Shown here one piece after another: positions 51,554-60,803 of a DNA stretch of 64,000 bases (positions are counted from its first letter, which is position 1; the number at the start of each line of letters is the position of its first letter). Both the position numbers and the translations under genes were made by a program. The notes under the pieces were generated by a model. The model had not been told where the DNA came from, did not search any database, and saw only the letters and a program-made list of their open reading frames with translations. Location of the stretch: positions 3,782,001 to 3,846,000 of the forward strand of contig NZ_CP087585.1 of NCBI RefSeq assembly GCF_022200785.1, in the 5' to 3' direction. This DNA comes from Pedobacter mucosus. Lineage in GTDB: Bacteria; Bacteroidota; Bacteroidia; Sphingobacteriales; Sphingobacteriaceae.

Positions 51554-52669
51554 TTAAGAAAATGTTACTCCATATGCAGATACCATTTCTTTAGAAACCT
51601 GCTTTATCTCCTGCTCTTCTGATTTTGGATAAATCAATAGCACATGCCCATCATCAACTACAATAAAATTATCCAGTCCCCTAATAACCGCTGCTTTATC
51701 CACCGGTAGATTGATGATGCAGTTAGTTGTCTCTTTTAAATTAATTTGCGTACAATTTAAAACATTCTCATTTTCATCCTTATCTGCAACGGCATGTAAG
51801 GATGCCCAGGTGCCTAAATCAGACCAACCAATATCTGCAGGAATGGTGTATACGTTATCTGCCTTTTCCAGGATGGCATAATCTATAGAAATATTAGGGC
51901 TTAACGGATAATTTTCCTTTATGAAATTACTTTCTTCATCCGTATTATAAAAAGCCTGTCCTTTATCAAATAAAGCCGTAATATCAGGTGCATATTTAGC
52001 CAAAGCAGCTTTTAGTGATTTCGCTGACCAGATAAAAATACCTGCATTCCATACATAATCTCCACTAGATAAGTATTCCTTTGCTTTTTCAAGCACAGGC
52101 TTCTCCATAAAAGCAGATACTTTTTTTATTTCAAAAGTTTCAGCTTCTAGTCTTTGATCATTGTTCTTTGTTCCTTGATCATATTTAATGTAACCGTATC
52201 CCGTATCTGGCTTAGTTGGTGTAATTCCTAACGTAACCAATGCGTTATTACCTTTGCTGAAAGCTAAAGCTAAAGCAAGCTTCTCCAAGAAAACATTCTC
52301 TTTTAAAATCAGGTGATCTGATGGTGCAACAATGATATTGGCTTGAGGATTTAGCTGTGCTATTTTAAAAGCAGCGTAAGCAATACAAGGTGCTGTATTG
52401 TTACGACTTGGTTCTAATAATATATTATTATTTAAAATATCAGGTAATTGTTCTTGAACTAAACCTGAATACGATTCATTAGTTAATATAAAGATTCTTT
52501 CATTCGGGCAGATATTTAAAAACCGCTCGTACGTTAACTGTAATAAAGATTTTCCTGTACCCAGGATATCAATAAACTGTTTCGGGAAGTGATTACGGCT
52601 TTTAGGCCAAAAACGGGAGCCTACACCACCCGCCATAATTAACACGTAGGTGCTTTGATTTTGATTCAT
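51554..52669 (-). CDS. manC: Mannose-1-phosphate guanylyltransferase
   Basis: 371 aa. The nucleotidyltransferase signature LIMAGGVGSRFWPKSRNHFPKQF begins at residue 10; also SDHLILKEN, TGYGYIKYDQ, WNAGIFIWSA and SIDYAILEKADNVYTIPADI. It makes GDP-mannose from mannose-1-P and GTP, the substrate of Gmd. It lacks the C-terminal phosphomannose isomerase domain of bifunctional enzymes, so isomerase and phosphomannomutase must come from elsewhere. It starts 3 nt after the SDR gene stop. Confidence 0.94.
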   Translation of the reverse strand: MNQNQSTYVLIMAGGVGSRFWPKSRNHFPKQFIDILGTGKSLLQLTYERFLNICPNERIFILTNESYSGLVQEQLPDILNNNILLEPSRNNTAPCIAYAAFKIAQLNPQANIIVAPSDHLILKENVFLEKLALALAFSKGNNALVTLGITPTKPDTGYGYIKYDQGTKNNDQRLEAETFEIKKVSAFMEKPVLEKAKEYLSSGDYVWNAGIFIWSAKSLKAALAKYAPDITALFDKGQAFYNTDEESNFIKENYPLSPNISIDYAILEKADNVYTIPADIGWSDLGTWASLHAVADKDENENVLNCTQINLKETTNCIINLPVDKAAVIRGLDNFIVVDDGHVLLIYPKSEEQEIKQVSKEMVSAYGVTFS

Positions 52670-52672
52670 AAT

Positions 52673-53644
52673 TTAAAATAGAGCTGTTCTTTCGCACTCA
52701 GTATACCAGTCAGCAATAGCCTCCTTTAATGTAAATTGCAATTTATAAGGTGATTTACTTAGTTTTTCTCCTGAAATATTAGTAGAAATCATCAATTTCT
52801 TAACCCGATCTGGATGAATGCCACTAATATTCTTACCCAATACCCTCGCTCCAAAATAAGCTGAGCCTGCTGCCGTTGTCAATGCCCATCCAGGAACTAG
52901 TACTTTAGGAGGATGAATGTCGGTTGCACTTGCAATGGTAACACAAATATCTTCAATGGTTGGTGCAGGGTAATATGATAAATTATAGGTTTGGTGCCCT
53001 GGTTTCTCATTTAACGCCGTTTCAAATAAAATCCTTACCACATCCTTTACATACACAGCTGCTTTAATAGTGTCCTTCCTCCCTGGATAAAAGAAAAAAC
53101 CTTTCTTCATCGAATTATAAAGACGTGTAAAATTGCCACCCTCTTGTTTGCCAAAAACCACTCCCGGCCTAACAATAATTAATTTCCTATTTGCGGGATC
53201 TTCCGCCTGCCAGAGTTTATGGACATATTCTGCAGTTAGCTTAGATATTCCATAAGGCGTAGTAGGCATTGGTAAAGTTTCTTCCGTCTTAAAATTCTCA
53301 GATGGACCGTAAGGCGCTATAGAGCTGGTAAAAACAATGGTTTGGATATTATTTTCTCTAGCAAAATTGCAAACATTCTGAGCACCAAATATATTCACCT
53401 CAAAGTATTCATGATCCGGGTGCCCAGGCGTAGTATGAACCGCTGCGAGGTTATAAATTATACTATCTGGTATATTAGAAATATTCAAGTGAATTTCCTT
53501 TGTCACATCTAATACTTCGAAATCATCACTTACTTTTTTCTTAATGTCAAAAGAGTAAACACTTTCATGTTTATTCTGCGCTATAATATGCCTTTTGAGG
53601 TGGGTTCCAATAAAACCTGAGCCCCCAAATATCAAATGATTCAT
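52673..53644 (-). CDS. NAD-dependent epimerase/dehydratase (extended SDR)
   Basis: 323 aa. The Rossmann motif LIFGGSGFIGTHL is at the N-terminus and the YxxxK active site in TTPYGISKLTAEYVHKL, preceded by TIVFTSSIAPYG. It probably modifies a nucleotide sugar used in the polymer. The region around 235-270 (PKVLVPGWALTTAAGSAYFG) resembles the 3-beta-HSD-like/UDP-sugar epimerase branch. The specific product is unknown. It is in the run between a GT2 gene (10 nt gap) and manC (3 nt gap). Confidence 0.85.
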   Translation of the reverse strand: MNHLIFGGSGFIGTHLKRHIIAQNKHESVYSFDIKKKVSDDFEVLDVTKEIHLNISNIPDSIIYNLAAVHTTPGHPDHEYFEVNIFGAQNVCNFARENNIQTIVFTSSIAPYGPSENFKTEETLPMPTTPYGISKLTAEYVHKLWQAEDPANRKLIIVRPGVVFGKQEGGNFTRLYNSMKKGFFFYPGRKDTIKAAVYVKDVVRILFETALNEKPGHQTYNLSYYPAPTIEDICVTIASATDIHPPKVLVPGWALTTAAGSAYFGARVLGKNISGIHPDRVKKLMISTNISGEKLSKSPYKLQFTLKEAIADWYTECERTALF

Positions 53645-53654
53645 ATATTTAAAT

Positions 53655-54584
53655 TTACTTATCCCAATAACTCCTGTGCATCGAAAAAGATTTCTTCTGT
53701 TTCAATGTTAATCTTTGATGCATCATCCCTAACTTATAACCTATAAATTTAGCGCCTATAGAGGCGATCATCTTTGGGAATACAAAAATATTATGTGTAA
53801 ATACATATTTTAATTCTGATTTTAAATATTTTAAGCCTTCTCCACCTGCTGTACCAAATTTTTCCAATAACCAGGAATTAGTTGAATGAAATACTCCGAT
53901 ATCAAAATACCTTTTAAATTCTTCTGAAACCTTATAATCATGAGAATGATAAGCTTTAGCTTCTGCGACATAGGCAATATGCCAACCCTTTAATAACATT
54001 TGCCCGCCAACAATCACATCCTCAGCAAAAATAGTATGGCTAGGAAAACCTTTCACCTCTTCAAGTGCCGATCGCCTGTAAGCAGCAAAAGAATTAGAAC
54101 ACGACGCTGTTTTTATTCCTAGCTTATCCCGATCCTCAAATTTTTTAACAATAGATTGTGTAGTATAATTAAACAAGCGTGCATGTGTTTCTAAAACCTT
54201 TGCACCTTCATGGGGTAATTGTCTACCATATGCTAATCCCACCTTTATATTGCTAAAAGCATTAACTAAGTGTTCAATAGAAAATTCATCCATTAATATA
54301 CAATCTTGAGTCAGGTAAACTAAGATATCACAGTCAAGAGCAGCCTCAGATAAAAGCTGTCTTGCATATCCATGATCAAAGTCTTTTTTATTAATTGTTA
54401 TAACTTCAAACCCAAAAAGTTTAGACTGTCTAATTGTCTCATCTGTAGATCCTGAATCTAAAATAATCTTCCTTTTGATTACGATCGATTGAACACTAAC
54501 CTTATCCAAAATTTTTTGCCAATCAGAACCAGCATTTAATGTTGGTATCAACAAGGCAATATTTAAAGATTTATTTATTATCAT
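53655..54584 (-). CDS. Family 2 glycosyltransferase, rhamnosyltransferase-like
   Basis: 309 aa. GT-A fold: ALLIPTLNAGSDWQKILDKV, IILDSGSTDETI, and the motif KKDFDHGYARQLLSE that recalls the F(N/D)HG element of bacterial rhamnosyltransferases, then VYLTQDCILMDE as the DxD-like site. The C-terminal part has YHSHDYKVSEEFKRYFDIGV, typical of this branch. The sugar donor is not proven. It overlaps the previous gene by 14 nt. Confidence 0.83.
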   Translation of the reverse strand: MIINKSLNIALLIPTLNAGSDWQKILDKVSVQSIVIKRKIILDSGSTDETIRQSKLFGFEVITINKKDFDHGYARQLLSEAALDCDILVYLTQDCILMDEFSIEHLVNAFSNIKVGLAYGRQLPHEGAKVLETHARLFNYTTQSIVKKFEDRDKLGIKTASCSNSFAAYRRSALEEVKGFPSHTIFAEDVIVGGQMLLKGWHIAYVAEAKAYHSHDYKVSEEFKRYFDIGVFHSTNSWLLEKFGTAGGEGLKYLKSELKYVFTHNIFVFPKMIASIGAKFIGYKLGMMHQRLTLKQKKSFSMHRSYWDK

Positions 54585-55302
54585 TTTTAAAGAAAATCAA
54601 GTGTAATAAACTACCAAAAAGGCCTATTCTGTTTTTTATTTGTTTGATAAAAGGCAATTGTTTGATCAAGGTGTCGGATGCATTATCATCATGTCTTATA
54701 TAGTACATTAAAGGCTTGTCTAAAAACAAAATTTTTCCTTTTATTTCTGCAACTAGTCCAATCCACCAGTCATGCATATGTATGGTTTTAGGAAAAGGCA
54801 AAGCTACACTTAAAATCTTCCGATTGAAAGACATACAACATCCGATATAAGAATTTTTTTTTAAATTGACTAATAATCCGGTTTTAGATTTCCTTGCCTT
54901 AAAAAAAGAATTAAACAAAATCTTTTGATTAGAGTCGATTACTATAGCATCTGAAACAATCAAATCATATTTTAAATGTGCTTTCAAGTGTTCTTCTACT
55001 TTTTCTTCAAACCAAATATCATCTTGATCACATAAGAAAATAATATCCCCTGCAGCCATTTTTAAAGAATTTTCAAAGTTACCCACAGGCCCATTTTTTA
55101 GCGTATTCGAGAATATCTTAATTCTTTTATCATTAAATGCCCTAATAATTTCTAGTGTATCATCGGTTGAACAATCATCCGATACTATAATTTCATCTGA
55201 ATCACCTATTTGAGTCAAAATAGTTGCCAATTGCCTTGCAATACCTTTTGAACCATTATATGTAGCCAAACAAACAGAAACCATTTGATTAATTTTTTTC
55301 AT
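54571..55302 (-). CDS. Family 2 glycosyltransferase
   Basis: 243 aa. SVCLATYNGSKGIARQLATI, IIVSDDCSTDDTLEI and FLCDQDDIWFEEKVEEHLKA show the GT2 core with the DQDDIW signature common in O-antigen rhamnosyl/galactosyl transferases. IHMHDWWIGLVAEIKG and YYIRHDDNASDT complete the fold. It overlaps the wzy-like gene by 14 nt upstream and the next GT2 gene by 14 nt downstream, so translation is coupled. Confidence 0.87.
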   Translation of the reverse strand: MKKINQMVSVCLATYNGSKGIARQLATILTQIGDSDEIIVSDDCSTDDTLEIIRAFNDKRIKIFSNTLKNGPVGNFENSLKMAAGDIIFLCDQDDIWFEEKVEEHLKAHLKYDLIVSDAIVIDSNQKILFNSFFKARKSKTGLLVNLKKNSYIGCCMSFNRKILSVALPFPKTIHMHDWWIGLVAEIKGKILFLDKPLMYYIRHDDNASDTLIKQLPFIKQIKNRIGLFGSLLHLIFFKNDNK

Positions 55303-56548
55303 ATTTAAAAACGTACTTATTAAATAATATTAGAAAGGGAATCTGGAAAATTATTGGGAGATAAAACCAAAAATTAATAAAAAAAGAAAATAAGGCACAA
55401 AAAAGTAATACACAATAAATTGAAATTGATTTAAAATTAGCATGGTTTTTTGCTGCTTGATATGACTTAACAGTGAAGAACATTATAATACCAGTAAAGA
55501 CAATAGTTCCATAATAACCCCAATCTCTTAGTATTGGATTAATATAAGAGGATATATTGAAATTTATGACCTCAAGCAAATCCGGTTGTGCTTCAAATTT
55601 AGGCCTTAAAAAACTCGGTAATAAAAAGGAAATCGAAGAATTATCGAAAAGGCCAAAAGCCTTGCTTGTAACTAGGTTATCTAGATTTAAAACATTAAAA
55701 AACCCATAAGAATAAACCCAAATGAATGAAGTAGGAAGCCAGAAATAATCTTTTCTTAGACCCATAATTTCCTTAATATCCCCACTACGAAGTTCACCCA
55801 TAGCTCCGAAAGCAAACAATAAAAGCCCTACGTATAATAACATTTTCTTCTTACTTATAAGCCCCCTCTTAAATGAATGAAGAATAAATATTTCTGTTAT
55901 TGCCGAAATTATGTTTTGCCTGGTTAAACAGAGTAAAAATATAAAAACTGTTATAATTAGGTGCATTAGGTACTTTTTGTTAGAAGTATCTAAATACAAA
56001 GCATACGCAAGTAGGCAAAAAGCATTGGCATATGCATAAAACATTCCATTGAGGCCTTTTATTCCATAATCAAAATAATCACTCTGGCCAGTTTGTATGG
56101 AGTTAATTAATGGCAAGAACCCGCTTGCTAAAAAGTTTATTAAGAATAAACCTAATCCTATTAAAAGAATATAATTATACTTGGTTTGATTTATGACAAT
56201 CTTGGGAAAGACCAAAGCTTTTCTGGTTAAATTAAAGAAATCAGAAGAAATAATAACTGACAAAGAAACAGGCACACACATTAATCTTAATGTTAAGGGG
56301 TCTACGGCCCTTGTATAAATTGTGATATTTAGATTTAAAAAAATAAATAAAAGAATCCAAGGAAATAAGAACCCAGAGCTGGGTTTTAAAAAATCAAATT
56401 TATCATTAATAAGCTTAAAAGAACCTAATAAAAATACTGAAATCACAAAAAAATAATTGTCAAAATTTGCTACAAGAATAATGTTTAGTAACATCAAGAA
56501 AGATAATACAGCCCCAATGTATCGTTTTGTTATTATAACATTATCCAT
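55289..56548 (-). CDS. Wzy-like oligosaccharide repeat-unit polymerase
   Basis: 419 aa, about 11 hydrophobic helices with one larger loop near 250-330 (GLRKDYFWLPTSFIWVYSYG and following), as in Wzy polymerases. Sequence similarity in this class is low, so the call rests on topology and on position between glycosyltransferase genes of a locus that also has wzx and a Wzc-like kinase. Wzy joins lipid-linked repeat units on the outer face of the inner membrane. Codon use is very AT-rich compared with flanking housekeeping genes. Confidence 0.75.
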   Translation of the reverse strand: MDNVIITKRYIGAVLSFLMLLNIILVANFDNYFFVISVFLLGSFKLINDKFDFLKPSSGFLFPWILLFIFLNLNITIYTRAVDPLTLRLMCVPVSLSVIISSDFFNLTRKALVFPKIVINQTKYNYILLIGLGLFLINFLASGFLPLINSIQTGQSDYFDYGIKGLNGMFYAYANAFCLLAYALYLDTSNKKYLMHLIITVFIFLLCLTRQNIISAITEIFILHSFKRGLISKKKMLLYVGLLLFAFGAMGELRSGDIKEIMGLRKDYFWLPTSFIWVYSYGFFNVLNLDNLVTSKAFGLFDNSSISFLLPSFLRPKFEAQPDLLEVINFNISSYINPILRDWGYYGTIVFTGIIMFFTVKSYQAAKNHANFKSISIYCVLLFCALFSFFINFWFYLPIIFQIPFLILFNKYVFKYEKN

Positions 56549-56572
56549 TTTTTTTCACCTGATTTTAAGACA

Positions 56573-57310
56573 TTAATTATTTTCTGCTTTCACATTTGTT
56601 AAACATCTACCTAAAAGAAATTTTATTTTGTAAAGTACTTTATAGACTATTGATTTTCTACCTAATAATTTGTCTCTAATTTGATTAGTTTCCCTATACG
56701 CATTATTAAGCTGAGTACGGCTTTCTCCACCCTCACCACATAAAGAAATAATGTATTTTGTAAAAATTATGTGGTAATTATTTCTATTTAAATATATTTT
56801 TAGATTCAATTCATAATCCGCAATTAATTTATAATTTATATCAAATCTAAAATCATTAAATAGTGTTTTATTATAAAAACTGCCTTGATGATGTATTGTA
56901 TTATGAAGTAAAGTCTTGAAACCAAAGCATGAATTGAATAGCCTACCGGTATCGTATTTTATCAGACCTATTAAAAGGTCAGGTTTCTTATTTATTAGAA
57001 TTTTAGCAATATTATGTAGCGTTTCTTTGTTAAAAAACGTATCATCCGCACCCAAAAAAAACAAATAACTCCCTTTAGCAGAATTTATACCCTTATTCAT
57101 AGCATCATAAATACCCTCATCAGGCTCACTAATGAACAAATTAACTTTTTCTTTGTATTTTCGAATAATCTCTATCGTTTTATCTGTCGAACCACCATCA
57201 ATCATTAGATATTCGTAGTTAGTAGCATTTTGGCTTAATACGCTTTGTATAGAAGATTCGATGAACTTTTCAGCATTATAAGTAACTGTAATTATTGAAA
57301 TTAATGGCAT
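56573..57310 (-). CDS. Family 2 glycosyltransferase (WcaE/WcaA-like)
   Basis: 245 aa. Core motifs: ISIITVTYNAEKFIESSIQS, YLMIDGGSTDKTIEIIRKYK, ISEPDEGIYDAMNKGINSAK and FLGADDTF, then HQGSFYNKTLF. The SEPDxGIYDAMNKG block is typical of the colanic-acid WcaE-like group. The next gene upstream is a clear paralog with the same blocks. Donor and linkage unknown. Confidence 0.88.
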   Translation of the reverse strand: MPLISIITVTYNAEKFIESSIQSVLSQNATNYEYLMIDGGSTDKTIEIIRKYKEKVNLFISEPDEGIYDAMNKGINSAKGSYLFFLGADDTFFNKETLHNIAKILINKKPDLLIGLIKYDTGRLFNSCFGFKTLLHNTIHHQGSFYNKTLFNDFRFDINYKLIADYELNLKIYLNRNNYHIIFTKYIISLCGEGGESRTQLNNAYRETNQIRDKLLGRKSIVYKVLYKIKFLLGRCLTNVKAENN

Positions 57311-57331
57311 TTTTTTTAAAACAAAGTATTT

Positions 57332-58069
57332 TTAACGTTGATTTCGGTACTCACCTCTCTTCACTAATTTTAAAAATTTATCTAAAGTATATGCATATGC
57401 GTATATAAAGAATGGGTAATTTTGCCTTACAATATTCAAACGATCTCTAAAAAAATCTTCATCCCTAGTTACCGCAGAAAACCCTCCACCTTCATAAATA
57501 CAAACTACAGCCGAAAAGTACTCAAATTTGTATGCTAAATCACCTTGAATAACCATATTTAAGTTATGGTCTGCCTGAACCTTATATTTAGTATTAAATT
57601 TATGTTTCTTAATAGCTTCATTAGGATAAAAAATTGCCTGATGGCAAATACTCATTCGAGCGGAGCGAAACATTGAAAACCTGCCATTAAAAACTTTCAA
57701 TAAATCAGTTCGATAAACATCCCCATAATATACTGTGTTTACATCCTTGAAATTATCAATAACTTTATCTAAAACATTTAGTAAAATATCACCAGCTCCT
57801 AGAAAATATATCCAATCACCTGTAGCCTTATCAACTGCTTTATTCATTGCATCATAAATACCGTTATCCGGTTCACTCACCCAATATCCTATCTTGTCAC
57901 TATACCTTCTTATTATATCTACTGTACCATCTGTTGAATTTCCATCAATGACTATAAGTTCTACATTTGAATAAGCCTGTTTTATAACACTTAGTAATGA
58001 TTGTTCTAAATGTTCAACAGCATTATAGACAACTATCAATATACTTATTTTAGGCTCTTTTCTACTCAT
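57332..58069 (-). CDS. Family 2 glycosyltransferase (paralog of the next downstream gene)
   Basis: 245 aa from the ATG at 58069 (MSRKEPKISILIVVYNAVEH), giving the same length as its neighbour; longer in-frame starts would overlap the acyltransferase gene and add unrelated residues. Core motifs: LIVIDGNSTDGTVDIIRRYS, VSEPDNGIYDAMNKAVDKAT, YFLGAGDILL and CHQAIFYPNEAI. Of the usual acidic pair the first site reads GAGD rather than GADD. It lies 22 nt before its paralog and 10 nt after the acyltransferase gene. Confidence 0.88.
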   Translation of the reverse strand: MSRKEPKISILIVVYNAVEHLEQSLLSVIKQAYSNVELIVIDGNSTDGTVDIIRRYSDKIGYWVSEPDNGIYDAMNKAVDKATGDWIYFLGAGDILLNVLDKVIDNFKDVNTVYYGDVYRTDLLKVFNGRFSMFRSARMSICHQAIFYPNEAIKKHKFNTKYKVQADHNLNMVIQGDLAYKFEYFSAVVCIYEGGGFSAVTRDEDFFRDRLNIVRQNYPFFIYAYAYTLDKFLKLVKRGEYRNQR

Positions 58070-58079
58070 TTCCCTATAA

Positions 58080-58679
58080 TTAATTAACTTTTTTGATAAA
58101 AATAGCTGGATTTCCAGCCCATATCTCATCAGCTGGCACACTTTTAGTCAATACGCTACCGGCACCAATAATAGATCTATCGCCAATATTCACTCCTTTT
58201 AGAATAATGGAATTTGCGCCAATAAAAACGTTATGACCAATTTTAATAGGTCTATTAGAAGCTAAATCATCCCTGTTGGTAATTCTATCTGAATAATTAA
58301 GAGGATGAAAATCAGTATCCCAAATACTTACGTTAGCTCCACAAAACAAATTATATCCAATTTCAATTTTATTGGCACAATAAATAGAAACTGCTGAAAA
58401 TCCTGCGTTATCTAATATATCGAGACTAGCATTATTCTCAACATATATTGTACAAAATTTGTTCATGCCAATCGGATTTGATTTAAAAGTACTATAAAAC
58501 CTTATCCCTTTACCCAATTTCAAATTACCTTTATTAATTATTTTAAATGTTCCGCGTATTTCCGGCAGCAACGAATAATGAATATTATTAGAAATAAAAA
58601 TAATAGTATAATACAATTTATTTATTCCAATTTTCAGTTTACGAAATGGAAACTTAAAAGCCTTTAAAAAGTAATTCAT
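58080..58679 (-). CDS. Left-handed beta-helix acyltransferase (WcaF/WbbJ-like)
   Basis: 199 aa. Hexapeptide repeats form the core: [60 protein letters not shown] and [20 protein letters not shown]. The catalytic His is probably in DTDFHPL. The C-terminal [12 protein letters not shown] is typical of sugar O-acetyltransferases. It likely acetylates a sugar of the polymer in the cytoplasm, separate from the MBOAT system acting outside. Confidence 0.88.
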   Translation of the reverse strand: MNYFLKAFKFPFRKLKIGINKLYYTIIFISNNIHYSLLPEIRGTFKIINKGNLKLGKGIRFYSTFKSNPIGMNKFCTIYVENNASLDILDNAGFSAVSIYCANKIEIGYNLFCGANVSIWDTDFHPLNYSDRITNRDDLASNRPIKIGHNVFIGANSIILKGVNIGDRSIIGAGSVLTKSVPADEIWAGNPAIFIKKVN

Positions 58680-58724
58680 TACAAAAATAATTTATCCGCA
58701 AAAAAAAGTGACTTGTAATAATGA

Positions 58725-60098
58725 CTATTTGTTCCATATCCCATAAGCACGATTTTTCAAAATTTTATTGATTTGAATCCATAGTACTATACACATAAGA
58801 AACATAATTATAGTATTTACCAAAACTACCCCAACTACTCCTGCTCTACTAGCCCAATAAATACTCAAAGGGACGTTAATTAGACAAGAGACGACGTACA
58901 GATATAGCTGAATTTTTAATTTACCAATCCCATTTAGGAAATAACAATTTAGTGTCATCCCAGTAAATCCTATGGTGTATAATCCCATGGCTATGGATAA
59001 ATTTGGTGGAATATTGACAGTATGCCCTAACCAAAATATAAAAAGAAATTTGGAAGAAAAAACCAACAATGGGATGCCAACTAAAGATAATATGACCCAA
59101 ATGATTCTCATGCGGTATACTTTATTCTGCATCCAATCAAAATCTTGTTTAGAGTAAGCATCAGTAAAAGCACTCCAATACGGAGTTATAAGTATTCCAA
59201 ATAGCATGATTACAACTGAAAAAAGCTTATACGAGACGTTAAAAACAGTTACTGCCTCTGGTCCAATTATCTTATTTATAATGATATTATCGGTTTGAAA
59301 TAGCAACATAGCTCCAATTTGAATAACAAAAAATATTCCTCCCAAATTAAGTATGTTTTTTGCAAATTTGAAGTCTATCGATCTAAAAGACGGTGCAAAT
59401 ATTTTCAATTGATTATTATATAGGTAAATACTTCCAATAAGTAACGCAAATATAGGCAATATGGTTAAAGCTAGCACTAAATTGGTTAATGTACCAACCA
59501 CCGTTTGCTTTAAGATAAAAATCGTAGCAAGTATGCCTAATTGACCTACAAACAAGATAAGGGATGAGATTGCTGGCTGTTGGTTTGCCATAAGAACTAC
59601 ATTAATTGTTTGAACAACAAATTGTACGCAAAATGAACCAACGATAATAAGCACCACTAGCTGTATATTATCTTTGACTGTATCAGGAATACTTAATAGG
59701 CTGTTCCAATTTAGATGTGGATTTACTAACCAAAAGATAACAAATAAAGCAAAAGCAATCATTGCTAAGACAGCATATGCCGTGCTCACATATTTCCTAG
59801 CGTTTTCATATTCATTAAGAGCTATTGCATGCGCCAGTTTATTCCTTAATCCGTTACCCATCCCAATATCAAAGAAACTCATCCAACTCACTACTGAACT
59901 AATAGTTAACCAAATTCCATATTGAATAGGATTAATATAATTAATGGTCATTGGGACAAGTAATAATCCAACGATAATGCTACCACCCTTTACACCGAAC
60001 GAAAGTATTACATTTTTGAATATTTTTTCCGATCGATTTCCATCACTTTTAATCAATGAAACTATCCGTCTTTTAGCTTTTGCAGCAATACTACCCAT
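58725..60098 (-). CDS. Wzx-like oligosaccharide flippase
   Basis: 457 aa, about 12-14 membrane helices. The start (FKNVILSFGVKGGSIIVGLL, then PMTINYINPIQYGIWLTIS) matches the polysaccharide-synthase (MATE/MVF) family. It should flip undecaprenyl-linked repeat units for the polymerase. It follows the broken fcl and is the first intact gene after gmd, with a 72-nt gap before it. Confidence 0.88.
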   Translation of the reverse strand: MGSIAAKAKRRIVSLIKSDGNRSEKIFKNVILSFGVKGGSIIVGLLLVPMTINYINPIQYGIWLTISSVVSWMSFFDIGMGNGLRNKLAHAIALNEYENARKYVSTAYAVLAMIAFALFVIFWLVNPHLNWNSLLSIPDTVKDNIQLVVLIIVGSFCVQFVVQTINVVLMANQQPAISSLILFVGQLGILATIFILKQTVVGTLTNLVLALTILPIFALLIGSIYLYNNQLKIFAPSFRSIDFKFAKNILNLGGIFFVIQIGAMLLFQTDNIIINKIIGPEAVTVFNVSYKLFSVVIMLFGILITPYWSAFTDAYSKQDFDWMQNKVYRMRIIWVILSLVGIPLLVFSSKFLFIFWLGHTVNIPPNLSIAMGLYTIGFTGMTLNCYFLNGIGKLKIQLYLYVVSCLINVPLSIYWASRAGVVGVVLVNTIIMFLMCIVLWIQINKILKNRAYGIWNK

Positions 60099-60169
60099 AC
60101 TTAACTAAATCTTATTTGATGCTATTAATGCACTTCGCAGTTTCATCCGGACTTTAATATTAATCTTTT

Positions 60170-60803
60170 TTAAGTGGCCAGTAATGTATCCTTGTTGATA
60201 AAATCATTATAGGCTGTCTCTAAGCGATTTTCAAGTTTTGGTGATCCGGTTCCCCAAACGATAACATTCAATAAATTTTGCTTTTTTACCTCGTAACATT
60301 TTCGTATAAGTGCAGGTAAGACATGAGAGTTTCTATATGCATCATACAGTTTTTATCCAACAATTTTAGCTATTCCATAATGCTCATTCGTAGATTAAGT
60401 AATTCAGTTAGCAAATATTCTACCTTCAAACGATGCGGTGCTATTTTTGAATAGATATAGCTTGAGCCTAACAACATTAGCTTTTTAATTTGATTTTTTT
60501 TGATGCTTTGATAACAATAATATGTGTCATTAAATTATCATAAAGGAAATCGTGTTTATAAGTATTATTGGCTACAATATCTCCAACTTTGGCAGCTGCA
60601 AGGATAAAATATTCAAATTGGTTTATTTTGAACAAATTAAGGGCGCAAGCTTGATCGCGAAGATCAAGCTCACTAGAGGAAAGTGTTAAAATATTAGCGA
60701 ATCTTTTAGAAATTAGTTTTCTCAAAATTGCAAAACCAGCCCTTGCCTTATGACCAGCAATGTTAATATCAGAATTTTTATCCTTCAACTTTTGATTTGG
60801 CAT
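60170..60803 (-). pseudogene. Decayed GDP-L-fucose synthase gene
   Basis: The first 108 codons (from ATG 60803) align with intact fcl: INIAGHKARAGFAILRKLIS against [30 protein letters not shown], and AAAKVGDIVANNTYKHDFLY. The glycines of the NADP motif are altered. The frame stops at 60477. Past a shift it continues as MLLGSSYIYSKIAPHRLKVE, YLLTELLNLRMSIME, stop, LKIVG, stop, [18 protein letters not shown] and VIVWGTGSP. The counterpart of about 25 residues between AYR and NSHVLP in the intact protein is missing, and the end is lost. It abuts gmd, where fcl normally lies. The intact copy is at 44764-45690. Confidence 0.92.
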
